Source of the DNA: Glycine soja
Lineage: Eukaryota > Streptophyta > Magnoliopsida > Fabales > Fabaceae
Length of the DNA stretch: 64,000 bases
Assembly (NCBI RefSeq): GCF_004193775.1
Contig: NC_041004.1
Span: 6,099,309 to 6,163,308, forward strand
Reading direction: 5' to 3'
Every line of letters begins with the position of its first letter. Position 1 is the first letter of the stretch. The notes below the pieces were generated by a model, which saw only the letters and a list, made by a program, of their open reading frames with translations, ran no database searches and had not been told where the DNA came from. Shown piece by piece: positions 24,116-35,200 of the stretch. The position numbers were made by a program, and so were the translations under genes.

Positions 24116-25132
24116 GGGAAAGTCTTGGGGCACCCATCATTTTTTGCTGGGGCACTCAACAACTTCCATAAATACTAAAAATACCGGTTATAAATAGCAG
24201 GATGAGTTTTTCATTTCTGTAATATCATTTTTTCCTGTAAAATCTCGGTCACTTAGTGTAAGTTTCTTTCTTAAGGTTGGTTTCCAAGTGTATTTGTTCT
24301 CCGGTGATGTATGTGTATTGTTCAGGAGTATACGGTAAATTTTGGTCAATTTTTGTTGCCGGAAAGAAAGAGTTACGTGAAAAAAAATTTAAAGAATCTA
24401 CGGATTTTCAATCCGTATGGACATACGGATTGGTGATATGTAGGTTCGTAAAATTTATTTAAAATTTTGAATATTTTAAAGATAATTTTTTTGTAATAAC
24501 TTTTTTTTGTAATAATTTTAGCAATTGTGTGAATTTTTTTTAAAATAATTTTAGCAATTATAAAAATATTGATTTTGTGATATTATTGTGGTATAAAAAA
24601 ATGTTGATTTTGTGATATTATTTTATAGTGGTATAAACAAATGTATTTATTAATTAGATTGTTAAAAAATTTATAATATATATAAACTTTTTTTAAATTA
24701 CTAAAACTGGCATTAGATTGCTTAAATTTTAACTTAGTGATTAATTAAAAATAATTTAATTCATAAACATGACCAAATTAATTACTAAAAGATACTGTTT
24801 GTCGCTCAATGTTACTTCAACATCGCAAAAAATTTATGATCAACACATAGTAAAACAACTATTATATAAGAAATTGATAACTAACAAAGGGATAATATTA
24901 GACAAATTGTTTGTAGCAAAAGCACATTTAGGGAATTCCTAATAATTAAAAGGAATAATGTTCCAAGTCATAATAATGTTCAAAGTCGTAATAATGTTCA
25001 TAAACATGACCAAAATAAAACATGGTTAATGGTTGGATCAAGGAATTCAAAGACAATTTCCATGCCAACATTCAAGGACATTTTGCAACGTCCTACAAAT
25101 GCAAATGAGTCCACCTTTATCTTTAAGAAAAT
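24116..25132. mobile_element. MULE-family element E1, left part
   Basis: It begins with GGGAAAGTCTTGGGGCACCC, the same terminal sequence as the element at 12295. It carries the ATCCGTAT palindrome at about 24390-24440 and the interior segment shared with 13110-13330. A Ty1/copia element splits it at 25133. The remainder resumes at 27703. It encodes nothing recognisable. Confidence 0.75.
25128..25132 (+). repeat. Left target-site duplication of copia-1 (aaaat)
   Basis: The 5-bp AAAAT here matches AAAAT at 27698-27702 right after the other LTR. Uninterrupted versions of the site, 'ctttaagaaaataata', exist at about 13290 and 29664 in related elements. Confidence 0.9.
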
Positions 25133-25465
25133 TGTTGGTTTTGTGGAGGAAATTATAAAAAAAAGAGGAGAGAAGAGAGACAATACGTATGCAGAGGAAA
25201 TAGAATTATTCTATTCTAATTCAAATTGTTCTTAGCAGTGATACAATAAATAGCAAAAGATAAACTAATTAGATAACAAGATATTAGCAAAACAGAATAT
25301 TAAAACTAACTTGCTCCTTAAAGATATGAGGAATCACTTATTGACTAGGCTAATCCATTAAAACTGACTTACTCCTAAAATATAGGAAATCAACTTATTT
25401 ACTAAATCCTATTTTAAAAACTGAAAAATAAAATATTATGCAGTTACAAAAGTATATCTCCAACA
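25133..25465 (-). repeat. copia-1 3' LTR
   Basis: 333 bp, starting TGTTGG and ending CCAACA. By eye it differs from the 5' LTR (27365-27697) at about eight positions and has no length change, which suggests a fairly recent insertion. Confidence 0.92.
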
Positions 25466-25479
25466 CTCCTCCTTGCTTT

Positions 25480-25900
25480 TGGAACTGCAAACTCCAATTC
25501 TTTGGGTTCAAGTTTGTTAATAGGTAGTGACTTTGTAAACATGTCAGCCAGTTGATCTTTAGACTTACAATAAATTAAGTTCACTTCACCACTTTGTTGC
25601 ATCTTTATCAAATAATAGAACTTGATGTTGAAATGTTTAGTTTTCCCATGACACACGGGATTGTTTGCAGTAGCAATGGCTACTTGATTGTCAACAAAAA
25701 TTCCAGTTTTGTTCTTTTGAGCAAATAGAATGTTTGGCCTTGTTGTAGTGAGATACATTAGACATCCAATCAAACTCCCATAATATCCTTCATCAATATT
25801 ATCAACACCTTCTTCCTTGCTGAACTTCTCCTTTTGATTCATTGGTGTGCTAACAGATTTGCATTCCTCCATTTGAAACTTCTTTAAATTTTCTTTTGCA
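25480..25900 (-). pseudogene. copia-1 residual RT/RNase H tail
   Basis: Minus-strand coding remnant beginning KYAKENLKKFQMEECKSVST, the conserved end of copia reverse transcriptase. After TTTRPNILFA a second deletion leads to the RNase H part (FVDNQVAIATANNPVCHGKT, then KSKDQLADMFTKSLP). The frame reads from 25872 to 25444. The catalytic polymerase region is entirely missing. Confidence 0.85.
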
Positions 25901-27326
25901 TATTTCCTTTTTTCATGTTTAGCATTCTTTCAAGATGGCAATGATCAAGTCTCTTGTGCTTGAATTCTATGGGTGTGACTTGAGTGAAATAGGTTGTATG
26001 CTCCTCCTCTGTTGGATCAAATGAAAAGCTTTTTCCTTTCATTTTAACCCTTAGAACTTCCCGGCCAAAATTGTCATAGATAAAGCAATGTTGATGTTCA
26101 AAGGACACTTTAAATCCCTTTTTAATCAACTGACCTACGTTTAGCAAGTTTTGGTCAATGTTAGGTACATAAAGAACATCTGATATTAATTTGATACCTG
26201 AACACGTTGAAATTGCAACAGTTCCTTTTCCTTTTACAGGAATATAGTCACCATTCTCAATTCTGACCTTTGAGACATTAGTTGGCTTCAAATCCTTGAA
26301 TAGAGTCTTATCATATGTCATGTGGTTTGTACAACCACTATCAATCAACCAACTTTCACTTGATTCACTACTCAAGAAGCATGTGGCCACAAATAGTTGG
26401 TCCTCTTCTTCTTGATTAGCAATCTGAGCTCCCTCATCATGGTGATTTTTGTTGGCGCAGATCACCGCTTCATGCCCTATCTGGTTGCACTTGTTACATT
26501 TTGCATCTGGTCTCCTCCAACATCTGAAAGGTGCATGACCTTTTTTGCCCCAATGCTGACAAGGTGGATAATTTTTCTTTTTATCCTTACCTTGGTTGTT
26601 TGCACTGTTTTCGCTGCTTGCTAGTTGATTCTTCTTGAAAAAATCCTTTTTGCTTTCATCAACTTCATGATGTTTGGCGGGCAAAGCATCTTCGACAACA
26701 CGATCTTGCCTCATCAACCTTCGCTGCTCTTGAGCTTGCAGGGCATGTAGCACTTCTGCCAATGTGATTTTCGACAGATCCTTTGTGTTCTCCAATGAAG
26801 CTATAGATGCTTCATACCTCTCCGGCACCGTTACCAAAATTTTCTCTACAATTCTCGAATCAGCAAAATCACTTCCCAACAACTTTATCTTGTTGGCAAT
26901 ACCCAACAATTTGTTTGAGTATTCTTTGATTGTCTCTGACTCTTGCATCCTTTGAAGCTCAAATTCCTTCCTTAAATTCAGCACTTGCATGTTTTGTATT
27001 CTATCATCTCTAGCGTATTCCTCTTTCAGATAATCCCAAATTGCTTTGGGTGATTTAAGAGTCATGATTCTGATGAATATCATTTGTGAAACACCAGTGA
27101 ACAAACATGACCTGGCCTTTGCCTTCTTCATCTTTCTTTCCTTGTGATTTTTAATTTGGGTCGTGGTGGGATTTTCAGGCAGTGGATATATTTCATAATC
27201 CTCTTTCATAGCATCCCATAAATCCAAAGACTCCATGTAGGATTGTATTTTCACTTCCCAAAGATCATAATTCTCTCCATCAAAGATTGGAAGAGTTATG
27301 TGGGAAAAACTTGTTTCACCTTCCAT
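25884..27326 (-). pseudogene. copia-1 Gag-protease fragment
   Basis: The 480-codon minus-strand frame starts MEGETSFSHITLPIFDGENY, typical of plant copia Gag. It carries two CCHC-type zinc knuckles. The first (CQHWGKKGHAPFRC) has lost its second cysteine to tryptophan; the second (CNKCNQIGHEAVIC) is complete. The aspartic protease motif LIDSGCTNHM is present. The frame ends in the pre-integrase region, where the usual 'HxRLGH' reads HKRLDH. Just after NMKK the sequence jumps to the reverse-transcriptase end, in a different frame, and stops. Loss of the polymerase makes it a defective copy, although Gag itself is open. Confidence 0.85.
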
Positions 27327-27364
27327 GGTAGATGTCCCGTAAGAATAAGGCTCTCGATACCAAT

Positions 27365-27697
27365 TGTTGGTTTTGTGGAGGAAATTATAAAAAACAGAGG
27401 AGAGAAGAGAGACAATACGTATGCAGAGGAAATAAAATTATTCTATTCTAATTCAAATTGTTCTCAGCAGCGATACAATAAATAGCAAAAGATAAACTAA
27501 TTAGATAACAAGATATTAGCAAAACATAATATTAAAACTAACTTGCTCCTTAAAGATAAGAGGAACCACTTATTGACTAGGCTAATCCATTAAAACTGAC
27601 TTACTCCTAAAATATAGGAAATCAACTTATTTACTAAATCCTATTTTAAAAACTGAAAAATAAAATATTATGCAGTTACAAAAGTATATTTCCAACA
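27365..27697 (-). repeat. copia-1 5' LTR
   Basis: 333 bp, collinear with the other LTR. It should hold the element's own promoter, reading toward lower coordinates. No experimental site can be deduced. Confidence 0.92.
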
Positions 27698-27702
27698 AAA
27701 AT

Positions 27703-28254
27703 AATAGATAGTGCTTAGAACGCCCTGATATTAAGAATAATGTTATGTCAGCAATTTATGAAATTTAAAACTTGGAAGATAAAAAATTGTTGGCAACTAA
27801 ATTGAAAAGTTGCTTACCAGGCTGCTGTAGGTAACTTTGTACGAAGTGAGATACACCTTGAAAGTTACAAAATTTGGCACTTGATAGTATAATGAGTGTC
27901 ATCTTGGAAATGATTTTGGCTGGCTACTGTCGCAGACTACTATTCTTGAATATGGTTAGAAAGAATACACTCTTACCATAATGAGTTAACGACACTTGAT
28001 GATCTCCGGTCATGTGATAAAAATCTCTTAGTGTTGTTCATCCTACTACAATGGCTGGTTTGTCCAAATCTTGGTTATAGACAACAGTATGGAAATTTCT
28101 ATCCTTGTCAATATACTGTCATAAGCGGTCAAGTACGTCTTTCCACCTCACATTAAATGACATATTAACTTCACCGTAAATCTATATTTGATATAACAAA
28201 ATAAGGTTGATTAGTTACACAAAATAAAATAATGATATGTTAATTAAATCATAA
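27703..28254. mobile_element. MULE-family element E1, right part
   Basis: Continuation of E1 after the copia-1 insertion, matching 29680-30215 of element E2. It ends by an abrupt join to block H at about 28254, without a recognisable terminal repeat, so the right end of E1 was lost by deletion. Confidence 0.7.
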
Positions 28255-29403
28255 TGCTCCTCTCCAACCTTCGTCAACTACAACGAATGAATAATGTTTC
28301 GTATTCTTTTTCTTTTTATAAAAAAAATGTTGTATGTTTGCAAATCTAACATTGAAGAAATCAGTAGCATGGAATCTTCTTTTATTGGTTTCATTTTTGT
28401 ATTATTTTATTTGTTGGATTCTGGTTAGTTTGTTTTGTTGATTTGTGTTATGGAGTTGCTAGAGTTATTTTGTTGTTCTTTCTTGATATGAGATTTGAAT
28501 TTGGGGTAGTATGTATGTTTGTGTTTGTGAACAAAGGAGAATAGGGAATGGGGAAAACTAAAAGAAAAGGGAGAGATAAAAGATGGTTTAGAAATCATTG
28601 TGAAGGGCGTGCTTGGAGACCATGAAGGGGAGGTTGTGCATTACAACAGTGCAGATTTGGAATGCCGATAACAAGTATACACTGTCTTCAATCTCAAACC
28701 TGATAAACCTAGCTATAACCTTTCTGGCTTTCTCCGTTATAATATAATTTATCTTTTTATTTTTATTCATCTTATGAATTGTTTTAATTTTTTATTATTT
28801 TTTTCTTCTGGTAAGTAACCTACTATTATAGGTAAATTTTAATATTCCACAGGTATTGTTCAATTTGTTCCTTCTCTCTCTCTGTCACTGCCATTTTCAT
28901 ATCAAGATCATTTTCAATAATTCAGTTAAAACCACCAAAAGGATGAATTTGAGAAAGTCTACCATTTTCCCAGGATAAAAAATAAGTTAGTTGTCTATTC
29001 TATAATTCTACTTCCAATAAGATACCTAAAGTCAAAACTATATTTTACCCAACCAACAAGCTACAAATCTAAACCAATATAAATCCATACTACTATTGTG
29101 AAACTTTTTAAAAGAATGCTAAAGATTAGAGTATGAGAGTCATTTAAGCAAATGAGCCTTAAGGCACTACTACTATTGATTTGTAATAGAAGTAGAAAAA
29201 TATAAAGGGCAAAAATAAATAAATTATTCACTAAATATGATATAAACCTTCAAAATATAACTAGTAATAATTAAGTAATCAAATGAAACACTAAAATTAG
29301 TAAGTAATAACACTAATCTATCTATATCTATATATTATATGTAAAACGGTCTTACCCATCAGAATTTTGCTTATTATTTATAGCATCATTACAATTTATT
29401 TTA
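28255..29403 (-). repeat. CNL upstream block H, copy B2 (reverse)
   Basis: Reverse-strand copy of about 46960 back to 45708. It includes 'accaacaagctacaaatcta' at 29052 and the segment next to MULE fragment D. The order within B2 equals that at 45708-47000, not that at 9836, so B2 descends from the same rearranged unit as the 45.7-kb copy. Confidence 0.75.
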
Positions 29404-30386
29404 GGAAAAGTCATGGGGTAACCAACATTTTTTGCTGGGGCACCCAACAAATTCCATAAACACTGAAAATATCGCAGGACGAGTTTTTCATTTCTACAGT
29501 GTCATTTTTTCCTGTAAAATCTCGATCAGTTAGTGTAAGTTTCTTCCGTTAAGGTTGGTTTCAAAGCATAATGGTTGGATCAAGGAATTCAAAGACAACT
29601 TCCATGCCAACTTTCAAGGACATTCTGAACCGTCCTCCAAATGCAAATGATTTCAACCTTTGTCTTTAAGAAAATAATACTTGGTGCTTAGAACATCCCG
29701 ATATTAAGAATAATGTTTATGTCAGCAATTTATGAAATTTAAAACTTGGAAGATAAAAAATTGTTGGCAACTAAATTGGAAAGTTGTTTATTAGTCTACT
29801 GCAAGTAACTTTGTGCGAAGTGAGATACACCTTGAAAGTGACAAAATTTGGCACTTGATGGTATAATAAGTGTCATCTTGGGAATGACTTTAGTAGGCTA
29901 CTGTTCTTGAATATGGTGAGAAAGAATACACTCTTACCATAATGAGTTAACGAGACTTGATGATCTTCAATCAGGTGATAAAAATCTTAGTGTTGTCCAC
30001 CCTGCTGCAATGATTGGTTTATCCAAATCTTGGTTGTAGACAATGGTATGGAAATTTCACTTCTTGTCAATAAACGGTCAAGTACGTCTTTCCACCTCAC
30101 AAAAAATACCTCACAATAAATGACATACTAACTTCACCGTAAATCTACATTTGATATAACAAAATAAGGTTGGTTGGTTGGTTAGTTACACAAAATAACA
30201 AAATAATGATATGTTAATTAAATCAAAATGAAGATGATTTGATCCTTGACGTTAATAGTATTTAAAATAGTATTTGGTGGAACCGAGACCTTCAGCATGA
30301 TCTTAGCCATTTAACAGCATTGACCGTGCTCCTCATTTGTTAATTATGACATAATTAACATTCAAACATGATATAACAAAATTGAT
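29404..30386. mobile_element. MULE-family element E2
   Basis: It starts GGAAAAGTCATGGGG after the same host bases (caatttatttta) as E1. Compared with E1 it lacks about 730 bp including the hairpin: after 'gtttcaaagca' near 29568 it continues with the sequence found at 25025 in E1. It is noncoding. It passes into inverted-repeat arm 2. Confidence 0.7.
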
Positions 30387-31363
30387 ATTCAATTAGCAGT
30401 CATGATGAACGCCAATTCATTCTTAGCAATTGGTAGAATTATTAATCTATTAACTCAACATGTATTCAAAAGAAACCATTCTTAGCAATTGTCAAAGCTA
30501 ATTAACTACAGACATGTCACATGTGTGAATAAACGTATCAATATGAAAGGTAAACATTCTTACTAGGCTGAGTTGCAAGAATCATTTCCAGTTCCTCGTT
30601 GAGGGTGCTTAACTGTGATGCCGGTGGAGCAGAACCTGAATGCCGTGTTTCTTTCTTCATCAATTCTGAAGTATATTTGAAATTTTGGTCAACAATCCAT
30701 AAGGTCTGCAAGGTGTCTACACTATATTATTTTCAATTAAAAAAAAAAACCACACTGATTCGTATGGTTCATATACTAAAAAATAACTACACTAATTTTT
30801 TTTAACAAAATCACAAAAAATAAAATAAAATATTAAAAGAATAACTGCAATTTTTTTTTACCAAACATAACACTAGTTTAAAAAAAAATTTAAAAATACC
30901 ATACGGATATGTGATCCCTATGGCCAAAACACTAATTAAACGGATTGTCATGTTTTTTGTCCTAGCAATATAATCTAATATTTGTTTTTTTAAATCTAAT
31001 CTGATTTAAAATGTTATTAATCTTACTAATAACTAACAAATATTTCATACATAATGTTTGTTTTTCATACATAAAATCAATAATAAATAAATAAATTGGA
31101 AACTGATAAAATCAATACTAAAAAATTTATAAAATAATTCACATTTAAATATTTTCAATTAAAAATAATTGATGAAAGGAGACAACATTGAACATGAAGA
31201 GAAGTAAATACAATCAACAAAAAACAACCTGAAAACAAAAGTGTACACTTGTAATCCAGTAAAAGTTAACTTGGAAAGAAAAGTAAATTAACTAGAAAAT
31301 AAGATGCACAGGGGGTAAAAAATTAAAAGTAAATAAATGGGTGGATTCCTATCCCTAAACTAA
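30387..31363 (-). repeat. Inverted-repeat arm 2
   Basis: Reverse complement of 22638-23627. It ends at the TAA at 31361-31363, where a Harbinger element begins. No coding sequence is supported. The short frame at 30599-30805 has no recognisable domain. Confidence 0.8.
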
Positions 31364-34356
31364 GGGGGGTGTATTGGATTAAGATTTCAAAGGATTTTAA
31401 AAGACTTTTTTATGATTAAAAAGTCTTGTGGTATTCAATCAAGACTTTTATAATATATAAACAAATCTTGTGGTATTCAATTAAGACAATAAAGATTTTT
31501 TTTTCAGGGCAACAAAATCTGTTGGTATTCAATTGAGATTTCTTACCACTTTTAAAATGTCTTTTGGTATTCAAAAGTAAATAGATTTTGATGGATTCTT
31601 TTGTGGAATGGATTTTGAGAGACTTTTTAGTTAGAAATACACATAAAATACTCCTCCAACAATCTCACCCAAACCCTTGAGACTTTTCATAATCTTCCAA
31701 AGACTTTTTCTTCTCCTGCCGAACAAGACACAAACCACTACCAGGTTCATTCTCTTACAACTTTTCAATCAATTTTACCTATTTTTTTAATGGCAATCGA
31801 TAGTCAATATTGTTCATACTATATGTATATTACGCAAATCAAAAGAAAAGGGTACTGTATATGCTTCAAGATTTCGTATTCATATTGTTTTCAACGTCCA
31901 GGTAATGAATATGCATCAAAAGAATGGCAATTGATATGCATCAAGATTTCATATTGCTTTTTTTTTAGTACTGTATATGTAAATCAAAATAAAAAACTCT
32001 TTTTTTTTTCTGTTTCTTCAACTTGTTTTTTTACAACGTCCATTATTATTATTATTATTTTCTTGTGTTATTATTAAAATGTTAATTATTAATGTGTTAT
32101 TATTATTTTTTTGACAGCGTGTTATTATTATTATTATTGTGTTAATAATTTTTTAATTGTTATTGTGTTATTATTATTGTTATTTTGTTAATAGTTTTTT
32201 TTAAAATGATTTTATGATATATGAGTATTATTTTTATGGAAAATGCTAACATGTGCCCTTAAGACACTTGTTAGTGTATTATGTATAGAAATTTTGTATT
32301 GAAAGTTGTGCAATTTACTTTTTTAAAAGTCAAAAATTGTTGTTTTTAAGACATAGTTACTATTGGAAGTATCTTTAACATGTGCCCTAAGTGCGCATGT
32401 TAGCATGACCCTTATTTTATTATTAGGTAGTTTTTTATTGGTTTTTCTATTGAATTGTATATTATTCGGGATATAGTCACTATACTTTTGACAATTAGGA
32501 AACAATAACTATTTTTGTCAAATAACTAGTTTCTTATATATATATTAGCGATCAAATGGGGGATTCACAAGAAAATAACAAAGGAAAGAGTAGAGACAAA
32601 GATAATTATGTATCTTGGACTATGGAGGATACCAATGAGTTGTTGCACCTCTTGGTGGATGCTATGAATAGGGGATTGCGTGATGCCAATGGGTCACTTA
32701 GCAAACAAAATGTAGAACGAATAATACTTCATCAACTCAATGCAAAAACTAAATTCCCTAAAACTTATAGTCATTATTTGAGTCGGATGAAGTGGTTTCG
32801 AAACCAGTATAACATGATGTCAACCCTTATGCGCAACAACTCTGGCTTTGGATGGGACCCAATTGGAAAAACTTTCACTGCTCATGAGGATGTATGGAAA
32901 GATTACTTAAAGGTGAGCTAAGTTCATAATCTTTTAAATATATTAATAGTTATAAATTTAGTAAATTATAATATTTGTAGTATATTAACAATGATTTTTT
33001 TTTTAGTCCCACCCAAGTCACAGCAAACTTCGAGGAAAAAGTATGGTTGATTATGAGTATTTGAAGATCGTCGTTGGGGGTGGAGTTTCTAGCGGGAATA
33101 ATTCTATATCAGTCAATCCAGATGATACTGATGGAACAACTTTTGAGCCAGAAAATAGAACTGTTGGGATAGAAGAATTTTCATATGATCCTAATAGTGA
33201 TACATTCATAACACCAAATAACTATGAACCAGCATATCTGCCTCCATCACCAAACCAACCAAGTCCACCATCCCACCCCCCTTTAGATTCAGAGGTTCCC
33301 ATAGAAAAACAAAACTGTCACAAGCGAAGGAGATCCGAGTATGGAGGGAGTTCAAGCGCTGTTGGGATCAACAATCAAGGCAACGTTCTGGAAAATCTTT
33401 CTGTTGGCATTGGGACTATTGCTGTGAATTTTGAAAAAATATCCAACATGATGGAGAAAAGAGAAAAAGATAGAGATAGAGATAGAGAGCTCGAGGGTAT
33501 TATTTGGGATGTTATAAAAGAAATTCCAAATTTGGATGACATAACGCGTTTCAAGACAGCTGAATTGTTAAATACTAAAGCAAAAAAGGATTTTTTCTTG
33601 AAGATGTCACCGGAAGAACGCTCATCTTGGATAAACTTTAAGTTAGGGAATAATTAATATTTTGATCATCTATTATTAACATATTATTTTAAACATCGTG
33701 AGTTTGTTGAACTATATCTTTTGGGTCTCTATTTTGGTTGAAGTATTTGGTTTGTTTTTTGGTCGAACTATTATGGTTGAAGTATTTAGGTTATATATTT
33801 TGTGAAATTGTTGTGGTTAAACTTTAGTTATATTTATTTTATATATGAATTTGTATTAACTTTGATATTGACTTATAACCATGACCATGACATAAAGAAC
33901 GAAGAAATGGATGGAGATATATATAATGAAGATACAAATGATGAAGATATAGATGACGAGGAAACAAATGAAGAATTTTATGAAGCCACATACACATATG
34001 TGATGGCAATTTATGCTTTAATAGATATATTAAATCAGTTTTTGAATATGATGCGTGGTGAACATATTGAACGTCCATTAACTCGACGACAAATTACTAG
34101 TCGGGGATATGACTATATACACAAAGCATTAAACGATGATCCTGCAATCTTTCGACAAGTATATAGGATGTATCCTGATGTATTTCGAAAGTTGTGCACG
34201 ATTATAAGAGAAAAAATACCTTTGGAGGATACAAGATTTATTTGTGTTGAAGAAATGCTTGCATCATTCCTACAGATTATCGGCCAGAACACTCGATATT
34301 GTGTAATCCGCAATACATTTGGCCGATCACAATTTGCTACAAGTGAAAATTTTCAC
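31364..34356 (+). mobile_element. PIF/Harbinger DNA transposon, 3'-truncated
   Basis: The left end is GGGGGGTGTATTGG after TAA, which fits PIF/Harbinger ends and their 3-bp TWA target site. The homologous DNA at 22630-22650 is uninterrupted (reverse complement '…ctaaactaaaaaactagatcttgg'), which fixes the insertion point. The element encodes a Myb/SANT-like protein and the N-terminal part of a HARBI1-like nuclease. Homology to the host resumes at about 34356, inside the transposase, so the catalytic domain and the right inverted repeat are gone. The left 250 bp carry four loose subterminal repeats of 'ggtattcaat(c/t)aagac'. Confidence 0.85.
32556..33657 (+). CDS. Myb/SANT-like DNA-binding protein of Harbinger (ORF1 type), two exons
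   Basis: Exon 1 is 32556-32912 and exon 2 is 33007-33657, joined in phase 0 across a 94-bp intron with GTGAGC and TTTTTTTTAG ends. The product is about 335 residues. Residues 20-115 form a Myb/SANT-like domain (YVSWTMEDTNELLHLLVDAM…YSHYLSRMKWFRNQYNMM…FGWDPIGKTF). A proline-rich, acidic middle follows, with PAYLPPSPNQPSPPSHPP and a basic NCHKRRRSEY patch that could be a nuclear signal. The end is a charged helix. In PIF/Harbinger transposons the matching protein binds the element ends and helps bring the nuclease to DNA. The frame is unbroken here although the neighbouring nuclease is truncated. Expression is unknown. Confidence 0.75.
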
Positions 34357-34359
34357 TAG
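33907..34359 (+). pseudogene. HARBI1-like transposase nuclease, N-terminal fragment
   Basis: Starting at the ATG at 33907 the product is about 150 residues; the frame is open from 33802. After an acidic lead-in it has RRQITSRGYDYIHKALNDD, FRQVYRMYPDVFRKLC and QNTRYCVIRNTFGRSQFATS, the N-terminal helical region of plant HARBI1-like nucleases. It stops at 34357-34359 just after SENFH. In complete proteins that point leads into the DDE nuclease domain. The stop comes from flanking repeat DNA, so the catalytic residues are absent. The start at 33907 is preferred because the longer upstream frame is hydrophobic and AT-rich. Confidence 0.8.
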
Positions 34360-35162
34360 ATCTTGGAATTAGTTTTTAGCATCTTGAAAATACAAGAAAT
34401 TACAACTTACGATAGTCTTAAGAAACTTAAGGACTCAATTAAAAACATTTACATGATCAAAGACAAATTAAAAAAATTAACTTAGGAGTTCAACTAATAA
34501 AACCTAATTTCTAAAAAACCTAAAAAAATAGTTGAAAATCAATTCTAAAAACATAATCAATTTAATTAAATTTTTTTTATCTAAAATCATATCAATTGGC
34601 ATTTTAGTCCGACTCTAAATGATCTGTACATCCAAACATAATCAAATATCTAAACATGTGATGCACTTCATTGGGGGCAAAAGTGGAAATTCCTGGTCCT
34701 TTCTTTTTCTTCTTTTGCATTGTCATTATTTTGTGGTCATAAACTTGTGATGCACTTCGAGCATTTTGAAAAAGTAGAGAAGATTGATTGAGTATTAATT
34801 AAGGATTAAGGCATTGTGTTCAACTTTTTGAACAACTAACAAAAATTTGAAATATCAAAAGCAAGATAATAATAATATGTATAGCTTCAATGTTACATTA
34901 CATTTTTTAATTATATTCATTTTTTGAAAATTCTAATGATTTTATCTATATTACTGGCCTTGTTTTAAGAGAAAAAGTCTACAAGGAGAAATTGTCTAAT
35001 TTCAGTCTTCTTTGCGAGTTTCATAAAAATAAATTATAGTGATATTTAAATTAACTTATTAATGAAAATTTTAGGGGGATGTCAATCTTAACCATTTAGT
35101 TTAATTAATGGTTATTTTCTTTATAACAAATGAAAATAAGCTTGGCTTAATATATGCCTTTT

Positions 35163-35200
<38 letters not shown>

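Larger units (their letters stand above)
25133..27697 (-). mobile_element. Ty1/copia LTR retrotransposon (copia-1), internally deleted
   Basis: The element is 2565 bp, bounded by two 333-bp LTRs with TG…CA ends and an AAAAT target duplication. It lies on the minus strand. The primer-binding site follows the 5' LTR at about 27363-27350 (TGGTATCGAGAGCC), a variant of the usual initiator-tRNA-Met site. A purine tract, AAGGAGGAG, precedes the 3' LTR. Gag, zinc knuckles, protease and the pre-integrase start remain. Most of integrase and reverse transcriptase is deleted, and only the RNase H end survives. It cannot move on its own. Confidence 0.92.
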
